Below, one piece after another: positions 1 through 6,807 of a stretch of 7,286 nucleotides of DNA. Numbering within the stretch: position 1 is the first letter of the stretch; each line of letters starts with the position of its first letter. The position numbers and the translations under genes are program-made. The DNA comes from Oscillospiraceae bacterium. Its GTDB lineage: Bacteria; Bacillota; Clostridia; Oscillospirales; Ruminococcaceae. The stretch is taken from positions 1-7,286 of the forward strand of contig JAFTNX010000225.1 of assembly GCA_017451665.1 (NCBI GenBank). Direction: 5' to 3'. Under the pieces are notes generated by a model, which had not been told where the DNA came from, did no database searches, and worked only from the letters and a program-made list of their open reading frames with translations.

Positions 1-227
1 GCACCAAAAAGAAAGCTTCTGAAAAGTGGGAGGATAAGCCCCACAGCAAAGCCGTAATTCCACGAGCAGATAAGCCCACAAAGAAAAACAGGCAGATGCA
101 TTGGCAAAAGATAATTCCCCACCTGTGGAATTTGTCCCGTCAAAAACGGAAGAACAATTCCAAGGGCTATAAATAATGCAGAAAGTACAAGCTTCTGAAT
201 GTGATTTTTATTGATTTCACCAGTCAT
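1..227 (-). CDS. ECF transporter S component, N-terminal part (cut by window edge)
   Basis: Reading leftward from an ATG at 227-225, the frame stays open for 75 codons to the window edge, so the C-terminal part is missing. The protein begins MTGEINKN, then has a hydrophobic helix at about residues 12-30, a short loop with GQIPQVGN, and a second hydrophobic stretch from about residue 40 that contains PMHLPVFLCGLIC and GLILPLFRSFLFG. The PMH-x-PV-x-LCG core followed by a G-x-ILPL-x-RS segment is characteristic of the S (substrate-binding membrane) components of energy-coupling factor vitamin and metal importers, which work with the EcfA/A'/T module. The substrate cannot be told from this fragment. 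The start is supported by AAAGGTG at 240-234, six bases upstream, and by a consensus promoter further up. It is transcribed away from the large operon and is probably functionally independent of it. Confidence 0.82.
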   Translation of the reverse strand, partial: MTGEINKNHIQKLVLSALFIALGIVLPFLTGQIPQVGNYLLPMHLPVFLCGLICSWNYGFAVGLILPLFRSFLFG

Positions 228-260
228 AATAAACACCTTTTTTAAAAATATGATAGGTTA

Positions 261-289
261 ATTTTACATTTTTTTATATCCGATGTCAA
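261..289 (-). promoter_or_regulatory. Sigma-A promoter for the ECF S-component gene
   Basis: On the minus strand there is a perfect -35 box TTGACA (289-284), a 17-base spacer, and a -10 box TAAAAT (266-261). Transcription should begin near position 254, leaving a leader of roughly 27 bases before the ATG at 227. No riboswitch-sized leader fits between the promoter and the gene, so direct riboswitch control of this vitamin-type transporter from this promoter is unlikely. Confidence 0.8.
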
Positions 290-336
290 GAAAACTATAA
301 CAACAGTACGGAATTATGCAAAAAAATAAATAATTG

Positions 337-365
337 TTGCAATATATGGGATAATATGGTATAAT
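337..365 (+). promoter_or_regulatory. Sigma-A promoter (extended -10) for the two-gene surface-protein operon
   Basis: TTGCAA (337-342), a 17-base spacer and a perfect TATAAT (360-365), with TG at 357-358 giving an extended -10 (TGGTATAAT). The expected start is near 372, giving a leader of about 30 bases to the ATG at 402. The -10 region is duplicated: ATATGG-G-ATAAT at 344-355 and ATATGG-T-ATAAT at 354-365 are offset by 10 bases, so a second extended -10-like site (TGGGATAAT) lies one helical turn upstream. This promoter is divergent from the ECF promoter; the two -35 boxes are separated by about 47 bases. Confidence 0.82.
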
Positions 366-401
366 TTGTCTGTATTTTTATTTTAAAAAGGGGGAAAAGA
401 T

Positions 402-3400
402 ATGTATCTGCAAATAGGTATCGGTATACTTCCGGCAGTTGTTTTGCTTTGCGTTTTTGCAGTAGTAAAGAAGGCTCATATTGTAAAACTTCTCTACTCG
501 GCAGGCGTACTTGCAATGGCATCTGCTACTGCCTTTGTGTGCGCAGGCGTTACTGCTTCAAATGAAATTGAAACAGAAGATAATTCTTCTGTAATTGCTG
601 TAACTGCTGAGGCTGACAAACAGTTTGAGACTGCGTATGCACTTGCGTTGCAGGAGGATTTTTCAGGGGCAGAGGATATACTGACCGACTATTGTATGAA
701 CGGTATGTATACCAATGAGTATACTGAGTGTCTTGCAAGAATAAATGCCCTTGCAGGAAACTATGAGGCTGCTGTTGCTTTGTATGAAAAAGCAGACAAC
801 AAGGACCTTGCAGAAGAGCTTGATGCTTGTAAAAAGGCTCTCGAATATGCTCACGTTGATACCGTTTTAGGTGGCGTTGACACGACTCTTTACGGCACAG
901 AGGAAGAAACCAAGAAAATGGTAATGGGTGCTGTTGAGGCAATCGAAAAAGCAAAGAGCGTTGTCAAAAAGGCACTTGAAAAACAGGTGAGCAAGGACTT
1001 TGCAGAAGCTGCTGTTGTTTGTAAGGAGGCAGAGGATATTTATGAAGAATATCTTCTCACAGGTATTTCTGAAGAGGCAGTAACAGAAGAGCTTTTAGAA
1101 AAGTTTGACAAAATGAACGACTCTGTTATGAAGTCGGGATATGTAAGACTTGCTAAGCTCAAAACTCTCGTTATGGCACAGAAGTATGAGGAAATTGCCA
1201 AGGATGCTGACCAGTACAGTGACTACAACGAGCTTATGATTTTAGCTGAGCTTTATGTTAACGGCTATATTGACGAAGGCGACTTTTCTTTTGACTATAA
1301 AACGGGTGAAGATGAAAAGTATGAAGTTTTAAGCGAATGGCTTGACACACTTATTGAAGAAGAATACAGCGAGGACGAAGAAGAAAGAAACCTTGAAAAG
1401 GCAGAGGAGTATGCTGAATATTTCATTTCATACAGCCAGAAGCCTGCACTTTCAAAGGTTAAATACGGACTTGAACAGTACGCTGAAATAACTGATGCTA
1501 CCGACAGAAGTAAGGCTTATATGGAGCTTGCTAAAATCGAAAACTATCAGGGAAATCAGAATGCGTCTGACGAAAGTATGTCGGGTGCGCTCAACACAGT
1601 AGGTATCTGTCGTGACGAAGCTTATACAACACCAGTATACGGACTTATCGGTATTATTGAAAACAAAGAGGATAAGGAAAGCCTTAAAAATATCGGTACA
1701 TACGTTGACGACATTATCACAAACTCAACTACTGTCAAGATGAATAACCAGATGTATTATCAGAATCCTGAAAAAGATGATGTTTCTGAAGATGAAAACG
1801 GTGAAGAAAATAATCAGAACAACAATACCAATCAGCAGGGTACTGATACCAATTTCGGAAACTATATTTCCGACTTTGCAAGCAGAAAGCGTTCATCACT
1901 GAGTATTCTTAACATCAATACAGATAGCTTCCCACAGATTAAGGCTACAATTTCAGTTGACGGAGAAATTTCCTATTCAGCTGCTGACCTTAAAAATCTT
2001 CTTACTTTAAGAGATTGTGGCGAAAATATCGCTAACTTCAACATCAAGAAGGTAAACTATACAGAAATCAACTTCCTCCTTTGTTGTGATACTTCAGGAA
2101 GTATGGACGGACAGCCAATTCAGGATTTGAAGGCTGCTGTAAAGATGTTCTTAGAAGATTCAAAGAAGGACGTTAACTACTCACTTGTAACCTTTACTGA
2201 CGTTGTTGAAACAACACTTCCTTTCGGCACTTCAAATGATAAGATTGCACAAACTCTTGACGGTATCCCTGCAGTAGGTGGTACAAATATGTACGACGCT
2301 GTAAAGAGTGCTATCGGACAGTTTGACGACAGAGGCGCACTTAACGTTATTGTACTTCTTTCTGACGGTGCTGATAACTGGCCTGCATCTTATGATGACA
2401 TCAAGACAAATATCGGCAGAGTCTGTGCTGACAGAAACGTAACGGTTTATTCTCTCGGTCTTGGTGAAGGTGCAAACGCTGAATACCTCGGCTGGTTTGC
2501 AGAATGCACAGGTGGTGAATACCTCTACGCATCAGGTTCAGAAACACTTCTTTCATTCTATGAATTTATCCAGAATATTTCTGCTAACAGATACGAAATC
2601 ACATTTGATGCTAAAAATCAGGCTCTTGAATCAAAACGACTTCTTGAAATGGCAATTAACGAAGACGAACTTGTTACTACAAAGAAGTACTATTCACTTA
2701 ACGGCGAAGAAGATAACAGCAATACCGATGATACACAGACCGAAGAAGAAAAGCCTGTTAACGAAGGCGCTGTTGTAAGCGGTATTGATACAAAGTTTAT
2801 TTATGCAACGGATGAAGAAGTCAAGATAAAACTCCTTGGTGATAAATTCAAAAAGGACAGCTTTATCAAGGTCAGCTTCTCTGATAAAATCAGCTATGAT
2901 ATTGACGCTGAATTTGTAAACGAAACAGAGTACGAGCTTACACTTCCTGCCGGAATGGCGTGTGGAACTTACAATGTGGAAATCACAATTGACGGAGTGA
3001 AATTCACACTTGAAAATGCACTTACAGTTGCTCTTGAAAACGGACAGGAAACTGTTTTCGGAAAGTATGTGTTCACTTCACTTAATAAGAAGATTGACGG
3101 CGACAAGATTATTCTTTCAGGCGACGTAAAGATGAATGGCTGGCTTTCATTTAACGGTGTTGTAACACTCAGTGGCGACTTCTCATCAGAAAAGATTTTT
3201 GTAAAGCCATCATCAAGCGCATATATTCACTACAACAAGGATACTTCATCAGGTCTTGCCAAGATTTATGCGCATATGAATAACAGCCTCCAGTTTAACC
3301 TCAGTAACGGTTTTAACATCTATAAAAACGGTGAGGACGTTGACGAGGTTGCTATTGGTGACGTTGTAATGCTTAACCTCCTGGTATTCTCAAAACCACA

Positions 3401-4523
3401 GGCAAGCATTTACCCTGACAAGTTGGAGCTTGACTATACATCACTCAACACAAAGTTTATGTTCCAGGATAAGATTGTCAAGGATAATCTTTCAAAAATT
3501 TCACCTTTCTGGGTTGAAGTAAACGAAGCAAAGGCTTACTTTACAAACAGAACTCTTGACGTAAAGCTTGATGTTGGTGGTTCTGAAAACGAAAAGCTTT
3601 TCCACGAAGTTACAATGGGTAACACACGTTACTACATAAACCCAAGTGAGATTTCACTTACAATTGAGACACTGGCTGGCGAATATGAATTCAAGTTTAT
3701 GATTAAGCTTGCATTCCTTGACGCAGAAGGCTTTGGCCTTTCAATCAAGTGGAATAACGCACTTTTACCAAACGAGGTAATGATTCACGCTGACTTTGAT
3801 GTAAATACAAATATCAGTGGCGTGCCGATTACATTCAGCGATTTCGGACTTGGATTTACAGATATGCTCTATAATGAAAATGATTCGGAATACGACCAGA
3901 ATTCAGTTACAGGATATAGCAATATCAAGCCTATCCTCAGATGGACATTAAAGGGACAGACAGATATCAGTGCTTGTAAGGTAAGTGCTATTCTCCCTGG
4001 AATTGATAAGTATATTGACGACGTAGCTGTATTAAAGATTGACGATACTACTCATGAACTTTGCCTTGCAGAGGTTTATATCGGATTTAATACCGAGCTT
4101 AAACTCCTTGACGCTATTACTCTCGGAAAGGTTGACCTTAAGGCAGGTAACTTTGATTACGAAAACGAAATCTTAGGTATCGACGAAAAGGTAATGGGTA
4201 TTGTAGGTAAGGCTTCAGTAGGTGTTGAATGGGAAGCTGACAATATCGACCTCAATATTACAGCTTCACCTGAAATTTCAATTACTGACGAATTTATCGG
4301 AATTTCAGCAGAGGGTAACTTTAATGTTGAACTCAGCTGGTGGGTATTTGAAAAGGAAATTGACAAAAATGCTCAGGCAGCTATCGGATTCTTCGTTGAA
4401 GATAACGACCAGCTTGACTTTACAATCAGAGCAAAGTGGAAGACAAACAAGGGCAAAACCGACGGTATCTGCGTAAGCTGGAGCGGTAAGGACCTTGATG
4501 TTGACACTAAGTATTTTGACTAA
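402..4523 (+). CDS. Large exported vWA-domain protein with TPR-like region and TIG-like domain
   Basis: This 1373-residue protein is not one I recognise by name. Domain order as read: hydrophobic helices at about residues 3-22 and 30-52 separated by a KKAHIVK loop, which by the positive-inside rule puts the bulk outside the cell (VTA-S at 50-53 is a possible signal peptidase site); an Ala/Glu-rich helical region (about 68-440) with TPR-like helix pairs near 71-131; an acidic Asn/Gln linker (about 459-480); a small beta region starting NTDSFPQI (about 506-555) of the type that often precedes vWA domains; a vWA domain (about 556-740) with a complete MIDAS, D563-x-S565-x-S567, T628 and D655; a second acidic linker (768-787); a TIG/IPT-like Ig fold (about 795-877); and about 495 beta-rich residues with no family I can name. 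There is no LPxTG motif, choline-binding repeat or C-terminal helix. AAGGGGG at 388-394 lies seven bases before the ATG and fixes the start. A TAATAA double stop ends it, 21 bp before its operon partner. The vWA fold suggests metal-dependent protein or ligand binding at the cell surface; the ligand is unknown. Confidence 0.88.
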   Translation: MYLQIGIGILPAVVLLCVFAVVKKAHIVKLLYSAGVLAMASATAFVCAGVTASNEIETEDNSSVIAVTAEADKQFETAYALALQEDFSGAEDILTDYCMNGMYTNEYTECLARINALAGNYEAAVALYEKADNKDLAEELDACKKALEYAHVDTVLGGVDTTLYGTEEETKKMVMGAVEAIEKAKSVVKKALEKQVSKDFAEAAVVCKEAEDIYEEYLLTGISEEAVTEELLEKFDKMNDSVMKSGYVRLAKLKTLVMAQKYEEIAKDADQYSDYNELMILAELYVNGYIDEGDFSFDYKTGEDEKYEVLSEWLDTLIEEEYSEDEEERNLEKAEEYAEYFISYSQKPALSKVKYGLEQYAEITDATDRSKAYMELAKIENYQGNQNASDESMSGALNTVGICRDEAYTTPVYGLIGIIENKEDKESLKNIGTYVDDIITNSTTVKMNNQMYYQNPEKDDVSEDENGEENNQNNNTNQQGTDTNFGNYISDFASRKRSSLSILNINTDSFPQIKATISVDGEISYSAADLKNLLTLRDCGENIANFNIKKVNYTEINFLLCCDTSGSMDGQPIQDLKAAVKMFLEDSKKDVNYSLVTFTDVVETTLPFGTSNDKIAQTLDGIPAVGGTNMYDAVKSAIGQFDDRGALNVIVLLSDGADNWPASYDDIKTNIGRVCADRNVTVYSLGLGEGANAEYLGWFAECTGGEYLYASGSETLLSFYEFIQNISANRYEITFDAKNQALESKRLLEMAINEDELVTTKKYYSLNGEEDNSNTDDTQTEEEKPVNEGAVVSGIDTKFIYATDEEVKIKLLGDKFKKDSFIKVSFSDKISYDIDAEFVNETEYELTLPAGMACGTYNVEITIDGVKFTLENALTVALENGQETVFGKYVFTSLNKKIDGDKIILSGDVKMNGWLSFNGVVTLSGDFSSEKIFVKPSSSAYIHYNKDTSSGLAKIYAHMNNSLQFNLSNGFNIYKNGEDVDEVAIGDVVMLNLLVFSKPQASIYPDKLELDYTSLNTKFMFQDKIVKDNLSKISPFWVEVNEAKAYFTNRTLDVKLDVGGSENEKLFHEVTMGNTRYYINPSEISLTIETLAGEYEFKFMIKLAFLDAEGFGLSIKWNNALLPNEVMIHADFDVNTNISGVPITFSDFGLGFTDMLYNENDSEYDQNSVTGYSNIKPILRWTLKGQTDISACKVSAILPGIDKYIDDVAVLKIDDTTHELCLAEVYIGFNTELKLLDAITLGKVDLKAGNFDYENEILGIDEKVMGIVGKASVGVEWEADNIDLNITASPEISITDEFIGISAEGNFNVELSWWVFEKEIDKNAQAAIGFFVEDNDQLDFTIRAKWKTNKGKTDGICVSWSGKDLDVDTKYFD

Positions 4524-4544
4524 TAAACGGAAAGGATTTATGCT

Positions 4545-6626
4545 ATGAAAAAGATTATAAAAAATATGCTTCTTTCCGTTGTGGCAGTTGTGTTTATGAT
4601 TTCAGCAGAGGTATTTGCCTTTGCTGAAACAAAAACAGCAGACCTTGTTACACTTGACAGCGACACAAACCTTACTGTAAGCGTCGGCTATGAAACAGAA
4701 GAGCCGACAGTGAGCTTTATTGCACCAAACGGCGATGAAGTGAAAGAGGGCAGTGAAGGCGTTGAGGTCAAGCGTGACACGGAAGGTAAAAAGATTTACT
4801 TCCAGATTAGTAATGCTAAACGTGGTGACTGGAAAATTGTCTATGACAAAAAATCCAATTCACAGATAACCGTTGACTTCGGAAAATTCTCAAACGGTAT
4901 CTGGATTAACTCTGTTACTCCGGGAAAGCTTGAAGGAAATACTCTTGAAGTTTCCCTTGATGTTTCACAGACAGAAAACATCAGATACGATTATAAACTC
5001 TACGCAGCAGTTGTTGACGCTGACGGTGTTGTAACAGGCAAAAAACTTCTTTCTTCGGGAAGTGCTGTTGCAAATGAGGTTATGAATACAACAGTTGACC
5101 TTTCACCTCTCGGCTCAAGCAGTTACTACATTTTTGCAGAAATCAGCACTACCGACAAGGGCGTTTATGTGTTTGACGAAATGCTTTCAGACACACCTGT
5201 CAACTTTACAAACGCCGACGCTCTTCCTAAGGTAGATGATTTGTATGTTGAACTTAACCTTTCAACAAACGAAATTCTCATAAGCTGGGAAAACTACTGT
5301 TCATCAAATGATGAAAAGATTATTGGTATTTTTGGGAATGGCGAACAAGAGCCTATGTTCACATATACTGCAACAGGCTATGAAAAAAATCTTGTGGCAG
5401 ATATTGACAGCTCGAAACTCCCATTTACAGTTGAATTTACATACAAGGACGGAAACAGAATTTCTGAAACCTTTACAAAGACTATTGACGTTAGCGACGT
5501 AAAGGTTACTATGAAAAACGACGGACTTGTAAATTCATTCAATGCACTTTTTGACTATACTACTTCAAAGGAAACAACCTTTGATATTTCAGTTGACGGT
5601 GCAGAGCCTTATCAGGTTGTTGGAAACGGAAACGGAAACTTCTCAGTAAAGCTTTCACAGAATCTTCACGAGATTACAGTTTCACACCTGAGAAGTGACA
5701 ACATTAAGGTAATTAACAAGTATCAGGTTATTGTTGACGACGTTGCCCCTGAAATGGAATTCTTTGAAAATCTCACAACCATAAGAACTCACAACGAAAC
5801 CTTTGACATTATCGGTAGCGTTGAGGCAGGCGCAAGCCTTACAGTTGACGGAAAAGAGATTAAAACCGAAGAAAATGGCGTGTTCAGACACAATGTAGCG
5901 CTCAAAGAGGGCGACAACCGTTTTGAGTTTGTTGCTGTTGACGGCGCAGGAAATAAAACCTTGAGAAGAATTGAAATCATCAGAGAGCCAAAGACAATTG
6001 CGTCATCAAAGGCTGTTGACGATGACGGAGATGACGAGGGATTTTTCAAAAAATACCTTGCGCTTATCATAACAGCAGGCGTCAGCCTTATTGTTGCAGT
6101 TGTGGCAATCATTCTTTCAATGAAGAAAAAGGTTACAGACAACAAGAAATTCCTCTACACAGGAATTATGATTTTTGTGAATGCTGTTGCAGTTTTGAGC
6201 CTTATCGGAATTGTTGCACTTCTCATTTACAGATACAACCTCTACAAGGAAATCGGCCCTGAAAACTTCCTCAAGGCACTTGATTCTTCAATGAATGAGG
6301 CTTATGAAAACATTCTGAAATACAATAACATCGGTGAATATCTCACAATTCTCCTTATTGTATTCATTGTGGCAACTGTTATTTCACTTGTTATGGCGCT
6401 TGGAATTATCATTCCTAAGAAGCTTAAAAACAGAAAGCCTAAGATTAAGAAAACTGCCGAAAAACCGACAGTTTCAGAAGATGTAAAGGTGGAAACCGTT
6501 ACAGAAAAACCGGAAGAAAAACCACAGGAAGCCCCAAAAACAGAAGGTCCTAAGTTCTGTAAAAAGTGTGGAACACCACTTGGCGGAGCAAAATTCTGTA
6601 AAAAGTGTGGGGAAAAGGCTTATTAA
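4545..6626 (+). CDS. Signal-peptide, Ig/FnIII-like, three-helix membrane protein with C-terminal zinc ribbon
   Basis: A 693-residue membrane protein without a recognised name. MKKIIKNM plus a hydrophobic core ending in VFAFA-ET gives a Sec signal peptide (residues 1 to about 27). Four or five beta-sandwich segments follow: about 28-115 (with APNGDEV and GDWKIVYD, like the beta domain often found beside vWA domains), about 119-225, a FnIII-like unit near 230-317 (ISWENY), about 318-400, and a clearer Ig-like unit at 402-480 (VDGKEI, EGDNRFEFVAVDGAGN) resembling the glucodextranase domain-B/Big family. After an acidic linker (492-498) come membrane helices at about 504-526, 536-562 and 599-623. 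Lysine-rich segments at 527-535 and 625-640 put the first loop and the C-terminus in the cytoplasm. The tail is a Glu/Lys/Pro linker ending in a zinc ribbon, C672-x2-C675-x9-C685-x2-C688. AAAGGA at 4531-4536 supports the ATG; it lies 21 bp after the vWA gene with no promoter between, so the two are co-transcribed. Likely role: membrane partner or anchor for the vWA protein, by inference. Confidence 0.87.
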   Translation: MKKIIKNMLLSVVAVVFMISAEVFAFAETKTADLVTLDSDTNLTVSVGYETEEPTVSFIAPNGDEVKEGSEGVEVKRDTEGKKIYFQISNAKRGDWKIVYDKKSNSQITVDFGKFSNGIWINSVTPGKLEGNTLEVSLDVSQTENIRYDYKLYAAVVDADGVVTGKKLLSSGSAVANEVMNTTVDLSPLGSSSYYIFAEISTTDKGVYVFDEMLSDTPVNFTNADALPKVDDLYVELNLSTNEILISWENYCSSNDEKIIGIFGNGEQEPMFTYTATGYEKNLVADIDSSKLPFTVEFTYKDGNRISETFTKTIDVSDVKVTMKNDGLVNSFNALFDYTTSKETTFDISVDGAEPYQVVGNGNGNFSVKLSQNLHEITVSHLRSDNIKVINKYQVIVDDVAPEMEFFENLTTIRTHNETFDIIGSVEAGASLTVDGKEIKTEENGVFRHNVALKEGDNRFEFVAVDGAGNKTLRRIEIIREPKTIASSKAVDDDGDDEGFFKKYLALIITAGVSLIVAVVAIILSMKKKVTDNKKFLYTGIMIFVNAVAVLSLIGIVALLIYRYNLYKEIGPENFLKALDSSMNEAYENILKYNNIGEYLTILLIVFIVATVISLVMALGIIIPKKLKNRKPKIKKTAEKPTVSEDVKVETVTEKPEEKPQEAPKTEGPKFCKKCGTPLGGAKFCKKCGEKAY
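6555..6610 (+). repeat. 17-base exact direct repeat encoding the two zinc knuckles
   Basis: TTCTGTAAAAAGTGTGG occurs at 6555-6571 and again at 6594-6610, 39 bases apart and in the same frame. Each copy encodes FCKKCG, and the two copies supply the four cysteines of the zinc ribbon at the C-terminus of the membrane protein. The identical codon choice suggests either a recent internal duplication or gene conversion, or simply strong constraint on a short motif. Confidence 0.85.
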
Positions 6627-6632
6627 ACCTAC

Positions 6633-6666
6633 AAATCCACTCTCTCAAAAGGGGAGTGGATTTTTT
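6633..6666 (+). terminator. Intrinsic terminator of the vWA/zinc-ribbon operon
   Basis: AAATCCACTC (6633-6642) pairs perfectly with GAGTGGATTT (6654-6663), and the stem can extend by T-G, C-G and T-G pairs to leave a CAAAA loop. A run of six T (6661-6666) follows the GC-containing stem. It begins six bases after the stop codon of the zinc-ribbon gene, so the operon ends here and the downstream YegP-like gene is a separate unit. Confidence 0.92.
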
Positions 6667-6704
6667 GCACAATAAATAGCAGCTATATTTGTTAATAGTG
6701 TATA

Positions 6705-6733
6705 TTGTCACAAATGGTTAAATTTTGTATAAT
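6705..6733 (+). promoter_or_regulatory. Sigma-A promoter of the YegP-like gene
   Basis: TTGTCA (6705-6710), 17-base spacer, perfect TATAAT (6728-6733). The predicted start near 6740 gives a leader of about 68 bases before the ATG at 6808. The operon terminator upstream makes this the only evident source of transcription for the gene. Confidence 0.8.
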
Positions 6734-6741
6734 ATTCTTAT

Positions 6742-6779
6742 AGCAATCTTGGTATTTTTATACGGGCTCGAAGATTGTT
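6742..6779 (+). promoter_or_regulatory. Stem-loop at the 5' end of the YegP-like mRNA
   Basis: AGCAATCTT (6742-6750) pairs with AAGATTGTT read through 6771-6779 (nine pairs, one of them G-T). The 20-base loop contains a second small hairpin, GTAT-TTTT-ATAC (6752-6763). The outer stem would begin within about two bases of the predicted transcription start and end 14 bases before the ribosome binding site. A hairpin flush with the 5' end is a known way to stabilise an mRNA against 5'-dependent decay. The TTTTATTT after the stem (from 6778) also allows a weak attenuator reading, but the stem is AT-rich, so stabilisation is the better guess. Confidence 0.55.
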
Positions 6780-6793
6780 TTATTTGAAATTTC

Positions 6794-6800
6794 AGGAGGT
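6794..6800 (+). promoter_or_regulatory. Near-consensus ribosome binding site that fixes the YegP-like start
   Basis: AGGAGGT is followed by a seven-base spacer and the ATG at 6808. An in-frame ATG also exists at 6775, but it falls inside the 5' stem-loop, has no ribosome binding site, and would add eleven residues that include the translated Shine-Dalgarno itself. Confidence 0.93.
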
Positions 6801-6807
6801 AATTATC

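Noticed and set aside
228..260. Riboswitch leader for the ECF transporter gene
   Set aside because: The predicted leader is only about 27 bases, too short for any known aptamer.
333..343. Small palindrome ATTG-TTG-CAAT over the -35 box as an operator
   Set aside because: Four-base arms in an AT-rich region are expected by chance, and no cognate regulator is encoded nearby.
525..545. Lipoprotein signal around C47 of the vWA protein
   Set aside because: The residues before the cysteine are A-F-V; position -1 is valine and not glycine, alanine or serine, so it does not fit a lipobox.
550..954. Long open frame on the minus strand inside the vWA gene
   Set aside because: It has low-complexity His/Gln/Leu/Pro composition, typical of the antisense of a Glu/Ala/Lys-rich coding region, and no ribosome binding site.
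2461..2778. Overlapping plus-strand frame within the vWA domain
   Set aside because: The main frame carries the conserved vWA sequence; this out-of-frame product has no domain-like pattern or initiation signal.
5789..6145. Minus-strand frame opposite the Ig-like domain and first helix of the zinc-ribbon protein
   Set aside because: It is a Ser/Thr/Leu-rich shadow of the sense frame with no ribosome binding site or promoter.
6775..6807. Upstream in-frame ATG that would lengthen the YegP-like protein by eleven residues
   Set aside because: It has no ribosome binding site, lies within a stem-loop, and the added residues would be encoded by the consensus Shine-Dalgarno region of the true start at 6808.
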